Source: Balneolales bacterium (GTDB lineage Bacteria; Bacteroidota; Rhodothermia; Balneolales; Natronogracilivirgulaceae). From it: 50,403 nucleotides of DNA. Shown piece by piece: positions 17,202-24,837 of the stretch; within the stretch, counting starts at the first letter, position 1; every line of letters begins with the position of its first letter. The stretch is taken from positions 1-50,403 of the forward strand of contig SLNO01000126.1 in the NCBI GenBank assembly GCA_007132975.1, written 5' to 3'. A program made the position numbers and the translations under genes. The notes beneath the pieces were generated by a model that saw nothing but the letters and a program-made list of their open reading frames with translations, was not told the origin of the DNA and made no database searches.

Positions 17202-17260
17202 GCGTTTAGAAACTTGGGATTTATAAGGTCAGATAGAACGTCCATGACGTTTTTAATCAT
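17198..17260 (-). CDS. Possible 20-residue leader peptide overlapping the thrC start
   Basis: The frame reads MIKNVMDVLSDLINPKFLNA and its TGA overlaps the ATG of thrC (ATGA). A closely related frame lies before thrA at 20893-20946, and degraded relatives lie in the other two copies. Five of the first 14 codons differ between the two intact frames, without indels. CAGAAG sits just one base before the ATG, closer than a normal ribosome site, so translation is uncertain. It is rich in residues of the aspartate family (Met, Ile, Lys, Asn, Asp). The conservation may instead reflect RNA structure. Confidence 0.35.
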   Translation of the reverse strand: MIKNVMDVLSDLINPKFLNA

Positions 17261-17300
17261 GCTTCTGTGTGTCCGAAGCTATGTCGGTCATGGACATAGC
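17220..17300 (-). promoter_or_regulatory. Thr leader element, single copy before thrC
   Basis: On the minus strand GTCCATGAC (17287-17295) pairs with GTCATGGAC (17240-17248). Inside is a small hairpin GCTTC/GAAGC around GGACACACA, then ATGATTAAAA. After the long stem comes the conserved tail TTCTATCTGACCTTATAAATC-like segment leading to CATGAAA at thrC. The same parts in the same order occur in front of thrA. It probably acts in the mRNA of the thrB-thrC junction. Confidence 0.6.
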
Positions 17301-17341
17301 GCTTCGCGACCTTCGGTTCATGTGCTGGTTGCGGTCTGGTG

Positions 17342-18301
17342 TTAAAAATCCGGCTCAACGGGATCTTCCCCGGGCTGGAGGATCCTAGGGCCAATGCTGT
17401 TGACTGGAGATACGTATATATCGCTTTCAAGCTGCTGTTCCGAAAAAGCCTGCTTCATTGCCAAACCAACCTCGCGCGCTTTTTCCATGGACGTGCTCAG
17501 AGCGAAAACGGACGGACCCGAACCCGAGATGCTGCATCCAAGGGCACCCGCGGCGATGGCCGAGCCCTTGACCTTGTCAAAGCCCGGAATGAGCAGTGAT
17601 CGCACCGGTTCGAAGATGATGTCGTTGAGTGAGCGGCTTATCAGGTCAAAATCGTCTTTTGCGAGACCTGCAATCAGTCCGGCCAGGTTGCTCCACTGGA
17701 TAACCGCATCGGCCAGTTTGATATGCTTGCGGAGGATCCGGCGCGAGTCCTCGGTGCGCACCTCGATGTGTGGGTGCAAAATCGTGCAGTAGAGGTTCTC
17801 GGGGTAGTCGATGGGTATGACATCCAGCGGTTCGTAGCTTCGTATCAGGACGAATCCACCCATCAGTGCCGGCGCCACATTGTCGGCGTGCGGCGAACCG
17901 CACGCGCTGGCTTCGGCCTTCATGGCAAATGGCAGCATCTCTTCTTTCTTGAGCGGACCCCCAAGCAGCTGGTTTGCGGCATGCAGTGCGGCGACCGAAC
18001 TGGCGGCGCTGGACCCAAGTCCGCTGCCCAGCGGCATGCGTTTGTGGAGCACCATTTCCACACCCCGCGACTCTCCCAGATGCGCAAGCAGTGCAAGCAC
18101 GGCTACACCCGCCGTATTTTTTTCCGCCTCAAGCGGAAGCCGGCCGCCGTCGCCGGTGATATCGGAGATACGCACCCCTCCCTCATCCGTCAGTGCAGCT
18201 TCAACAATATCACCAGGCTGGTGGATGGCAAATCCGAGCGAATCAAAACCGCAGGCCACATTGGCAACGGTTGCAGGGGCAAAGACGCGTATTCGGTTCA
18301 T
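17342..18301 (-). CDS. thrB: Homoserine kinase
   Basis: ThrB phosphorylates homoserine with ATP. The 319-residue GHMP kinase begins MNRIRVFAPATVANVACGFD and has the ATP-binding glycine-rich motif PLGSGLGSSAASSVAAL (about 90-106), SACGSPHADNVAPALMGG, and the C-terminal GALGCSISGSGPSVFAL motif. A TTG at 18313 would add four residues; ATG 18301 is preferred. It lies 44 bp after thrA and no copy of the leader element precedes it. Confidence 0.95.
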   Translation of the reverse strand: MNRIRVFAPATVANVACGFDSLGFAIHQPGDIVEAALTDEGGVRISDITGDGGRLPLEAEKNTAGVAVLALLAHLGESRGVEMVLHKRMPLGSGLGSSAASSVAALHAANQLLGGPLKKEEMLPFAMKAEASACGSPHADNVAPALMGGFVLIRSYEPLDVIPIDYPENLYCTILHPHIEVRTEDSRRILRKHIKLADAVIQWSNLAGLIAGLAKDDFDLISRSLNDIIFEPVRSLLIPGFDKVKGSAIAAGALGCSISGSGPSVFALSTSMEKAREVGLAMKQAFSEQQLESDIYVSPVNSIGPRILQPGEDPVEPDF

Positions 18302-18345
18302 ATTATTAGTCAAGGGAACAGGTAACTTTCATCGCTTTTTGGAAA

Positions 18346-20793
18346 TCAGCGTACTGCTTTGAGGATATCGGACAGCACCCCGTTGGCGGTAACGACCGCA
18401 CCGGCACCAGGACCTTTTACCACGAGAGGTATTTCCGCATAGGCATCGCTTACGATGGTCAGCATGTTCTCCGTACCGCTCAGGGCATACAGCGGGCTGT
18501 CGGGTCCAATGGCTCTGAGCCCTACGCGCAGCCCGTCATCATCCATTGAGGCAACATACCGAAGTACCTTGCCGCTCTTCTCAGCCTGCTGAAACTTCTC
18601 GTTGAATATGGAGTCTGATTTCTTCAGCCCGTCGAGAAACCCATCGACGGAAACCTCCCCGCGCAGGTCGTCAGGTACAAGATTTTCCACGTTGATGTCA
18701 TCCAGTGAGGCTTCGCTGCCCGCAATGCGAGCCAGTATCAGCAGTTTTCGGGCGGCGTCCACACCGTTCAGGTCTTCACGCGGATCGGGTTCGGTGTATC
18801 CTTTTTCACGGGCTCCTCTCACAAGCTCACTGAACGGGCTGCTGCCGTCAAACGCATTGAACAGGTAGCTGAGCGTACCGGAGAAGACCCCTTCCAAACG
18901 GTGTATCCTGTCGCCGCTGGCGACGCGTTCACTCACGGCCTGTACCAGAGGCAGGCCGGCCCCGACGTTGGTTTCATACAGAAAACTTGCATCGTTCTCA
19001 CGCGCCAGCTCCGCCAATTTACGGAACCGTTCCAGCGACCCGGTATTGGCCTTCTTGTTAGGGGTGACCACAGAGATTCCCTGCGACAGATACTTCTCGT
19101 ACAAAGCGGGTAATTCATCGCTTGCAGTGGCATCCACCAGAATGGAATTGGGCGACTGGTTTTCCTTCACGAAATCGAACAGTGCATCCATGTCGGTTGC
19201 CTGTTGGCACGCATCAAGCTGTTCTTTCCAGTCGGCGCCTGAAATCCCGTGTTCATTCAAAAGCATTTTTCGACTGTTGAGGATGCCGTTGATACGCATG
19301 TCCAGATGACGAGTGGTCAGGAACCACTCCTGTTTCTCAAAAACATCCCGGATCAGCTGACTGCCGATCAGACCGGTTCCCGCGATGTAAATCTGGACCG
19401 TTTTACGGGGCCCATAGAAAAAGGCATCGTGGATTACCCGCAGCGCCTTCTGCTTGTCCGAGCGCCGGATGACAGCCGAGATGTTCAACTCCGACGAGCC
19501 CTGTGCAATGGCCGATATGTTGATTCGGCTGCGTCCGAGCGCCTGGAACACCTTGCCGGCGATGCCCGGCGTCTGGCGCATGTTCTCCCCGACCACGGCT
19601 ATGATGCTCAGCTCATCCTCAATGATGATATCGGCCACGCGGTGTGTTGATATCTCATGCTGCAGCTCTTTCTGGAGCAGTCTTTTCGCTTTAGGAGCGT
19701 TTTTCGGGAGTACAGCCAGGCAGACCGAATGTTCCGATGACGCCTGCGTGATCAGGATGATGTTTATGCTTCCTGCGGCCAGCGCCCCGAAAATGCGCTG
19801 CGCCACGCCGGCCATTCCCACCAGACCGCTGCCCTGCACGCGGATCAGCGCCACATGGTCAATGGAGGATATGCCTTTGATGATATACTCCGGTCCACCC
19901 GAGAAATTACCCACCAGCGTCCCGGGAAAGTCAGGGTTAAGCGTGTTTTTAATTCGGATGGGGATGTTCCTGTTCATGGCCGGCTCTATGGTGGGCGGAT
20001 GGATGACCTTGGCACCGAAATGCGAAAGCTCCATGGCCTCTTCATAGGACAGGACATCCATGGTGAACGCCTCGCGGACCAACCTGGGGTCCGCGGTCAG
20101 CACGCCATCCACATCCGTCCAGATCTGCAGCTCATCCACGTCAAGCGCAGCGGCAAAAATGGCGGCGGTGTAGTCGGAGCCGCCCCGGCCAAGCGTGGTG
20201 GTCACGCCCTTTTCGGTGGCGGCGATAAAACCGGTGACAACCTGCAGCCGGTCGCTGGATGCAAAATGGGCCTGAATGTTGGCAAAGGTCTTTTCCATGT
20301 CCACCTCGGCACTGCCGAACTGGTCGTCGGTGACAATGACTTTGCGGGCATCCAGGAAATCACAAGCGATCCCATGCTTCCTGAAAGCAAGATGGATAAT
20401 GTAGTTGGAGAGACGCTCGCCAAAACTGGAGATAAAATCGAGGCTTCGGGGCGTCAGTTCCTTTACCAGGAAAACACCCTGCAGGATATCCTCAAGATCG
20501 TTCAGCATGAACTTAACGCTGGCAATGGCCTGGCTCTGCTCGGTTGTAGCCAGAAGCTTGCGCACAGCTTCAATGTGTCTTTCTTCGAGACGGCCCAGAT
20601 CGGTTGTGTAGGTATCGTCCCCTTTTCCAGCACGTTCCGCCATGGATATGAGCTGGTCCGTGACCCCCTGGAATGCGGAAAAGACCACAGCCCGGCAATG
20701 CTCTTTTTCCACTGCCTCGTGGAACCAGGAAGCAATTTCCTGGATACGTTCGGGCGTACCTACCGACGACCCGCCAAATTTGAATACTTTCAT
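18346..20793 (-). CDS. thrA: Bifunctional aspartate kinase / homoserine dehydrogenase
   Basis: The 815-residue fusion catalyses the first and third steps from aspartate to threonine and methionine. Aspartate kinase occupies about 1-300 (MKVFKFGGSSVGTPERI, TTLGRGGSDYTAAIFAAAL, WTDVDGVLTADPR). Two ACT regulatory domains follow (about 310-455; VQGSGLVGMAGVAQRIF, VVGENMRQTPGIAGKVF), then homoserine dehydrogenase (about 465-815) with the NADPH loop IAGTGLIGSQLI and KANTG, EGVFSGTLSYLFN, GYTEPDPREDLNGVDAARK. Feedback by threonine through the ACT domains is the family norm. The gene heads the operon and follows tandem leader repeats (20810-21045). No clear ribosome site precedes the ATG. Confidence 0.96.
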   Translation of the reverse strand: MKVFKFGGSSVGTPERIQEIASWFHEAVEKEHCRAVVFSAFQGVTDQLISMAERAGKGDDTYTTDLGRLEERHIEAVRKLLATTEQSQAIASVKFMLNDLEDILQGVFLVKELTPRSLDFISSFGERLSNYIIHLAFRKHGIACDFLDARKVIVTDDQFGSAEVDMEKTFANIQAHFASSDRLQVVTGFIAATEKGVTTTLGRGGSDYTAAIFAAALDVDELQIWTDVDGVLTADPRLVREAFTMDVLSYEEAMELSHFGAKVIHPPTIEPAMNRNIPIRIKNTLNPDFPGTLVGNFSGGPEYIIKGISSIDHVALIRVQGSGLVGMAGVAQRIFGALAAGSINIILITQASSEHSVCLAVLPKNAPKAKRLLQKELQHEISTHRVADIIIEDELSIIAVVGENMRQTPGIAGKVFQALGRSRINISAIAQGSSELNISAVIRRSDKQKALRVIHDAFFYGPRKTVQIYIAGTGLIGSQLIRDVFEKQEWFLTTRHLDMRINGILNSRKMLLNEHGISGADWKEQLDACQQATDMDALFDFVKENQSPNSILVDATASDELPALYEKYLSQGISVVTPNKKANTGSLERFRKLAELARENDASFLYETNVGAGLPLVQAVSERVASGDRIHRLEGVFSGTLSYLFNAFDGSSPFSELVRGAREKGYTEPDPREDLNGVDAARKLLILARIAGSEASLDDINVENLVPDDLRGEVSVDGFLDGLKKSDSIFNEKFQQAEKSGKVLRYVASMDDDGLRVGLRAIGPDSPLYALSGTENMLTIVSDAYAEIPLVVKGPGAGAVVTANGVLSDILKAVR

Positions 20794-20809
20794 CTGTTTA
20801 TAATTTATG

Positions 20810-20890
20810 ACTCACAAGGTCAGATAGAATATTCATGACGTTTTAATCATGCGACTGTGTGTCAGTGCCACGGTCATGAATATTTCATGT
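20810..20890 (-). repeat. Thr leader element, copy 3 (nearest thrA)
   Basis: On the minus strand AATATTCATGAC (20828-20839 on the other arm: GTCATGAATATT, 20873-20884 on plus) forms a perfect 12-bp stem. Compared with copy 2, two stem base pairs have changed on both sides. The inner hairpin is GCACT/AGTcGC around GACACAC. The tail TTCTATCTGACC leads to AAACAG and the thrA ATG. The short frame is broken: one A fewer than in the thrC copy gives MIKTS stop at 20833-20850; restoring it would give a peptide similar to the others that stops 5 bases before thrA. Confidence 0.65.
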
Positions 20891-20990
20891 GTTTAAATTC
20901 TAAGATTTATTAGGTCACATAGAATGTCCATGACACTTTTAATCATGCTCCTGTGTGACCGGGCAACGGTCATGGACATTTCATCTGTTT
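20891..20990 (-). repeat. Thr leader element, copy 2
   Basis: AATGTCCATGAC and GTCATGGACATT (20923-20934 and 20969-20980 on plus) form a perfect 12-bp stem. Inside is a GC-CC/GG-a-GC hairpin around GGTCACACA, then ATGATTAAAA; the tail is TTCTATGTGACC. In this copy the loop GGTCACA is also complementary to the tail TGTGACC, which would make a pseudoknot, but that pairing is not kept in the other copies. The unit repeats after 95 bp. The unit begins, in transcript order, with ATGAAATGTCCATGA, a decoy start followed by a stop. Confidence 0.65.
20893..20946 (-). CDS. Possible 17-residue leader peptide in thr leader copy 2
   Basis: The frame reads MIKSVMDILCDLINLRI and stops with TAA just before the next ATGAAA. 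It differs from the frame before thrC by Ser/Asn, Ile/Val and Cys/Ser changes in the first 14 codons. CAGGAG ends one base before its ATG. Whether it is translated is unknown. Confidence 0.3.
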   Translation of the reverse strand: MIKSVMDILCDLINLRI

Positions 20991-21045
20991 AATATCACTG
21001 GATCCATAAGGTCACATAGAATGACCATGAAAATTTTCAACGCCA
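20991..21045 (-). repeat. Thr leader element, copy 1 (partial)
   Basis: Only the 3' half of the unit is present: the AGGTCACATAGAATG segment (21009-21023 on plus), then the run to AAACAGATGAAA. The position is 97 bp from the same segment of copy 2. A frame at 20981-21028 reads MVILCDLMDPVILNR and stops on the next ATGAAA, echoing the other short frames. The 5' arm and the inner hairpin are missing, so it is a truncated copy or the original boundary of the duplication. Confidence 0.55.
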
Positions 21046-21074
21046 AAGTCACCCTTACCAAGATGCGATGCAAG

Positions 21075-21092
21075 GGGGCAACATGATGCCCC
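21075..21092 (-). other. Strong hairpin upstream in the thr leader region
   Basis: GGGGCA and TGCCCC pair perfectly around a six-base loop. A second GC-rich hairpin (CGGCC/GGCCG, near 21129-21144) lies a little farther upstream. Neither has a T-run on the minus strand, so they do not look like intrinsic terminators. They lie between the candidate promoter (21192-21199) and the leader repeats, so they would be in the 5' end of the thr transcript. Confidence 0.4.
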
Positions 21093-21191
21093 GCGCAACT
21101 CCCGAAATAATTGCGGATTTACTGCAACGGCCGGCTAGGGCCGCATCCTAACGATAACACCAACACCAGAAACGGGAGCACGGAATCCGGG

Positions 21192-21199
21192 CAAACTTA
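21192..21199 (-). promoter_or_regulatory. Candidate -7 element of the thr operon promoter
   Basis: The minus strand reads TAAGTTTG, an exact TANNTTTG match. A TTTG lies upstream but at 15 bp, shorter than the usual spacing of 17-23. If used, the thrA leader would be about 390 nt and would contain all leader elements. Confidence 0.4.
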
Positions 21200-21228
21200 C
21201 GAGGGAAGAAGTTACAAATATTTAGCGC

Positions 21229-21253
21229 AAAAAAAAGCCTTGCGGAACAGGCT
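21229..21253 (-). terminator. Intrinsic terminator of the NlpC/P60-HNH operon
   Basis: On the minus strand AGCCT and AGGCT form a 5-bp stem with an 8-base loop, directly followed by a run of eight T. It lies about 87 bp after the HNH stop codon and upstream of the thr promoter, as expected for a terminator separating these two same-strand units. Confidence 0.55.
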
Positions 21254-21339
21254 GGCGCACTCTTCGCAGACTTCATGGTGCAAAGCATTCCGTGCCGCGG
21301 CAGGGCATTACGGCTTTGTCAACGGAGGTGCGTGGCACT

Positions 21340-21843
21340 TCAATAGTAGAGGTACGGTTTCCAGCTCTCGTGGACGTTGCCGTAAAAATCGCGCAGGTAG
21401 ATGATGTGATTCGGCCGGAACGGTTTCCCAAGCAGGTTCATGCCGGCTTCACGGGGTGTACGGTTCCCTTTTTTATGGTTGCAGTCGGTGCAGGCCGAGA
21501 CCAGATTCTCCCAGGAGTCGTCTCCACCCCGGCTTCTGGGGATCACATGGTCGATGGTGAGCCGCTCTCTGGATCCGCAATAGAGGCAGCGGTTGTTGTC
21601 GCGTTTGAGGATATTCTTGCGCGACAATACAATGGTCTTGTAGGGAATGCGGGCATACCGGCGGAGCCTGATGACCGAGGGGTAATCAAACTCGGTGCGG
21701 ATGGTCCGGATTTTCCTGGTGGGCAGGTCATGCAGCATTTCCGCCTTCTCCAGCAGAAGAAGCAGCATAGACTTCCTGACGTCGCACACGCTCAGGGGCT
21801 GGTAGTCCTGGTTGAGGACAAGCACGTTACCGTTGAGTCTCAT
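21340..21843 (-). CDS. HNH endonuclease family protein
   Basis: The 167-residue protein carries a zinc-type HNH domain: [22 protein letters not shown] (about 86-107), then [18 protein letters not shown], with two CxxC pairs. The N-terminal region ([24 protein letters not shown]) is typical of the widespread single-domain HNH proteins of Bacteroidota-like bacteria, which are chromosomal and of unknown role. There is no sign of a mobile intron or restriction system around it. Its start overlaps the end of the NlpC/P60 gene by 17 bp. Confidence 0.88.
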   Translation of the reverse strand: MRLNGNVLVLNQDYQPLSVCDVRKSMLLLLLEKAEMLHDLPTRKIRTIRTEFDYPSVIRLRRYARIPYKTIVLSRKNILKRDNNRCLYCGSRERLTIDHVIPRSRGGDDSWENLVSACTDCNHKKGNRTPREAGMNLLGKPFRPNHIIYLRDFYGNVHESWKPYLYY

Positions 21844-22663
21844 GATTCTTGAGGATGGATTGCACGGGTGATGGCTTGTACGGCCGGATTATGCCCTCTA
21901 TGCCTTCGGAAAGGGCCTGATTAAAGGAGTACTCTGTTTCAGACTGCCGAGCCGGATCAATCTGCTGGATGCGTACCTGCGCCGAAGCATGCAGCAGCAA
22001 GCCCTTTCCGAGGTAAAACCCAATATGGGAGACCGGTCGGTCCTTGTATTTGAAAAAGATGATATCGCCGGCCTCTGCCTCATCCAGCCTGGTCCCTTTC
22101 TGCTCCCCGAAACGGAACTGATCGCCGCTGTCACGTGGCAGGGTGATCCCGTGGAGCATGTGCACCGTCTGAATGAATCCCGAACAGTCAATGCCGCCGT
22201 CGTTGCGTCCGCCCCATAGGTAGGAAACACCAAGGAATGCGTGCGCTGTTTCGATCACGTCCTTGCCTTTGATGCGAACCGGTTCACTGCTGAAAAAGTA
22301 ATCTTCGCCAAACCACTCAATGCCGCGGTAAGAAACCGGCAGGAAGGCCCCGCAAGGAATCTGCAAGTGACTTTGCGAATTACCTTGCACAAGCGTGCTC
22401 CGGTACGGAAACCGGCGGCGTTCGGGATGGGTGACCCAGTGATGGAAATCCGGTTCTGAGAGGCCTCTAATCTGGGTGGAACTTACCCATCCCTGATAAT
22501 TATCAAAGTGAGATATGATATGGGTCCAAATCCCGTCATCAGAAAGAATCTCAACCGTCTCGCCCAACAAGAGCTGGTTGACCATCTCGGCAGCATCAGA
22601 CGGAGTCTCCCTGATCGGCACTATGCCGATATTCGCAACCCCGTATCGCTTTACCTCTTTCAT
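21827..22663 (-). CDS. NlpC/P60 cell-wall hydrolase with SH3 domains
   Basis: The 278-residue protein has bacterial SH3-like regions at about 10-70 ([20 protein letters not shown]) and about 75-125, then the NlpC/P60 domain with catalytic Cys in [18 protein letters not shown] (about 163) and histidine in [20 protein letters not shown]. This is the layout of YkfC-like gamma-D-glutamyl-diamino-acid peptidases that act on peptidoglycan peptides. No signal peptide is visible, so it may be cytoplasmic, as with muropeptide-recycling enzymes. It is the first gene of a two-gene unit with the HNH protein. Confidence 0.88.
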   Translation of the reverse strand: MKEVKRYGVANIGIVPIRETPSDAAEMVNQLLLGETVEILSDDGIWTHIISHFDNYQGWVSSTQIRGLSEPDFHHWVTHPERRRFPYRSTLVQGNSQSHLQIPCGAFLPVSYRGIEWFGEDYFFSSEPVRIKGKDVIETAHAFLGVSYLWGGRNDGGIDCSGFIQTVHMLHGITLPRDSGDQFRFGEQKGTRLDEAEAGDIIFFKYKDRPVSHIGFYLGKGLLLHASAQVRIQQIDPARQSETEYSFNQALSEGIEGIIRPYKPSPVQSILKNHETQR

Positions 22664-23021
22664 GACTGTGGGATCCTGGTTTCACCTGGACGGGTGCAAA
22701 ACCGCAACAGGTTGTATTCATTCGCCAATGTCAGTACTACTGCCCGACGATGGACCTGCCTGCCGGATTTCGCGGCAGTTATCTGTTTCTCTGAAGCTAT
22801 GCTTCGCGACCGTATTCCGGTTGACTGACGGTAATGCGAAGCAGCCAAGGAAATCTTTGCGTCAGGATACATTTTAGTAAATATCGAAAAGCGGCGAATT
22901 TGATGCAACTTTACCTTTGAAAGCTTTACCATAATGAAACAATTGTTTTTTTTATCTCTTTTGCATTGCTCTTACTATATTTCGGCGAGTGTCCTGTTGC
23001 CGACCTTTAAACTATTTCCAA
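22664..23021. other. 358-bp intergenic region between divergent NlpC/P60 and glutamate dehydrogenase genes
   Basis: It should hold both promoters. I see two hairpins, CTGCCG/CGGCAG at 22760-22778 and GAAGC/GCTTC at 22793-22805, and an AT-rich stretch at 22930-22985. Small open frames here show no family features. No RNA gene is recognised. Confidence 0.5.
22912..22919 (+). promoter_or_regulatory. Candidate -7 element upstream of glutamate dehydrogenase
   Basis: TACCTTTG matches TANNTTTG exactly, about 100 bp before the ATG at 23022. No TTTG lies at the usual distance upstream, so this is a tentative call. Confidence 0.3.
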
Positions 23022-24329
23022 ATGTCACAGAAACCAAACAATTACAGCTCTGCAATTTACAAAGAACCGGGACCGGTTCTTGATAAGGAATCCCCGTTTG
23101 AATCCATGATGGAGCGGTTCCGGTTTGCTTCAAATATCCTGGACCTGGATGAGGGCATGTTCCAGTACCTTTCAAACCCGGTGAAAACAGTGATCGTATC
23201 CATCCCCATCATTATGGATAACGGGAACATCCGTGTGTTTGAGGGATACCGTGTCATACATGACAACGTACTCGGTCCGTCAAAAGGAGGAATCCGTTAC
23301 ACCCCGAACGTTACCCTGGACGAGGTGAAGGCTCTGGCGGCCTGGATGACCTGGAAATGCGCCGTGGTGAACGTACCCTTTGGCGGTGCCAAGGGCGCGA
23401 TACGCTGCAATCCAAAAGAATTGTCTCTCCGCGAACTGGAGCAGATCACCCGCCGCTACACGGCTGAGATGATCGAGGTAATCGGTCCCGACCGTGACAT
23501 CCCGGCACCCGACATGAACACCAACGAACAGATCATGGCCTGGATCATGGACACGTACAGCATGCACGCCAGGCGCACTGAAAATGCGGTGGTTACGGGT
23601 AAACCTGTCATCCTTGGCGGCTCGCGCGGCAGAAAAGAAGCGACCGGCCGCGGTGTAGTCACTGTGACTCTCGAAACACTCAACAAACTGGGCATCATGG
23701 CCAACAAATGCCGCGTGGTGATCCAGGGGTTTGGGAATGTGGGTTCTGTGACGGCCAGGCTGCTCTATGAAAGAGGTGCGCGCATTGTCGGCATCAGTGA
23801 TGTAACGGGTGGATATTACCATCCCGATGGCATCAATATTGACAATGCCCTGATGCATGTGCAGCAAAACGGTGGTACGCTGGCCGGATTTGAGGGCGCC
23901 GAAATGATCACCAACGAGGCCTTGCTGGAACTGGATTGCGACGTGCTGGTGCCGGCGGCACTTCAGGACCAGATCAACAAGCACAATGCCCGTAACATAA
24001 AGGCCAAGGCCATTGTCGAAGGGGCAAATGGTCCCATTACCGCCAATGCCGATGCCATCCTGGATGAAATGGGCATAATGATCATCCCGGACATACTGGC
24101 AAATGCCGGCGGAGTCACCGTTTCCTATTTCGAATGGGTGCAAGACCGCCACGGGTATTTCTGGACGGAAGACCGGGTCAACCGGCGACTGAACCGGATG
24201 ATGCGGGATGCATTCCAGCTGCTTTATCAGGTAAAGGAGAAGTATGACATTACCCTTCGACAGGCTGCCTATGTGTACGCCATCCAAAAAGTTTCCGATA
24301 CCCTTCGGTTACGTGGTATTTATGCATAG
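23022..24329 (+). CDS. Glutamate dehydrogenase (Glu/Leu/Phe/Val family)
   Basis: The 435-residue protein has the family signature VPFGGAKGAIRCNPKELS with the catalytic lysine region (about 120), KGGIRYTPNVTLDEVKALAAWMTWK, PAPDMNTNEQIMAWIMD, GRGVVTVTLE and the dinucleotide loop IQGFGNVGS (about 228-236). It interconverts glutamate and 2-oxoglutarate plus ammonia. Length and motifs fit glutamate dehydrogenase better than the branched-chain enzymes. I chose ATG 23022 over the GTG at 22989, whose extra residues (MSCCRPLNYFQ) are not family-like. The anti-sigma-type ATPase follows after 12 bp. Confidence 0.9.
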   Translation: MSQKPNNYSSAIYKEPGPVLDKESPFESMMERFRFASNILDLDEGMFQYLSNPVKTVIVSIPIIMDNGNIRVFEGYRVIHDNVLGPSKGGIRYTPNVTLDEVKALAAWMTWKCAVVNVPFGGAKGAIRCNPKELSLRELEQITRRYTAEMIEVIGPDRDIPAPDMNTNEQIMAWIMDTYSMHARRTENAVVTGKPVILGGSRGRKEATGRGVVTVTLETLNKLGIMANKCRVVIQGFGNVGSVTARLLYERGARIVGISDVTGGYYHPDGINIDNALMHVQQNGGTLAGFEGAEMITNEALLELDCDVLVPAALQDQINKHNARNIKAKAIVEGANGPITANADAILDEMGIMIIPDILANAGGVTVSYFEWVQDRHGYFWTEDRVNRRLNRMMRDAFQLLYQVKEKYDITLRQAAYVYAIQKVSDTLRLRGIYA

Positions 24330-24341
24330 AAACCCTTGCTC

Positions 24342-24743
24342 ATGAACAAGACCCTGTCCCTTAAACTTGCCTCGGATCTTAATGAACTGGAACGCATTGA
24401 GCGGTTTGTGCTGGATACCGCCAAACTGGCCTCGTGCAATAGCGAAACAAAGCACAACATCATGCTGGTGCTTACGGAAGCGGTAACCAATGCCATCTTG
24501 CATGGCAACAGGCAGCAACCGGAAAAAACCGTTGATGTCAGCGCCGATGTTTCAAAAGATCGTATCGTACTGACAGTGCAGGATCAGGGTGACGGGTTTG
24601 ACCCCAAAAAGGTCCCAAATCCATTGGATGAAAAAAACATCCTCAAATCAAGTGGCCGCGGGGTTTGGCTGATGCAAGAATTTTCCGACAAGGTCCGCTT
24701 CCTGGATGGTGGCAGGAAAGTGGTGCTGATCTTTGATCTATAG
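24342..24743 (+). CDS. RsbW-like anti-sigma / serine-kinase-type ATPase
   Basis: The 133-residue protein is a single GHKL (HATPase_c_2) domain: N-box HNIMLVLTEAVTNAILHGN (about 46-64), G1-box VQDQGDGFDP and G2-box SSGRGVWLMQEFSDKV. Such proteins bind and phosphorylate anti-anti-sigma factors and control sigma factors or PP2C-linked signalling. No partner STAS or sigma gene is next to it. TTG 24336 would add two residues. It is 12 bp after glutamate dehydrogenase and probably co-transcribed. Confidence 0.85.
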   Translation: MNKTLSLKLASDLNELERIERFVLDTAKLASCNSETKHNIMLVLTEAVTNAILHGNRQQPEKTVDVSADVSKDRIVLTVQDQGDGFDPKKVPNPLDEKNILKSSGRGVWLMQEFSDKVRFLDGGRKVVLIFDL

Positions 24744-24761
24744 TTCCTTCAGCATGTAAGG

Positions 24762-24780
24762 CCTTTTTTTAAGAAAAAGG
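24762..24780. terminator. AT-rich hairpin between convergent genes
   Basis: CCTTTTT and AAAAAGG pair around TTAAG in the 94-bp gap between the convergent ATPase gene and prfA. The stem is T-rich and could serve both directions, but it is weak. Confidence 0.3.
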
Positions 24781-24837
24781 ATACCGTGCCGGCAAGGGTG
24801 CGCCTGGAGTGGCGGCGAGATTCACCATCCACCCGGA

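Noticed and set aside
20923-20980. Conserved pseudoknot between loop GGTCACA and tail TGTGACC
   Set aside because: The pairing is good only in copy 2. In copy 3 and the thrC copy the tail is CTGACC and the loop is GACACAC or GGACACACA, so it is not kept.
20810-20990. Classical Thr/Ile-codon attenuator as in E. coli thrL
   Set aside because: No run of Thr codons is present, and the stems are not followed by T-runs.
20810-21045. CRISPR array
   Set aside because: The repeats are about 95 bp, contiguous without spacers, and include the downstream start codon region. There are only two to three units.
21340-21843. Mobile intron or restriction system around the HNH protein
   Set aside because: No methyltransferase, intron structure or repeats flank it, and the operon with NlpC/P60 looks chromosomal.
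22660-22932. 90-residue minus-strand frame upstream of the NlpC/P60 gene
   Set aside because: It lies in a divergent promoter region and shows no conserved pattern or ribosome site.
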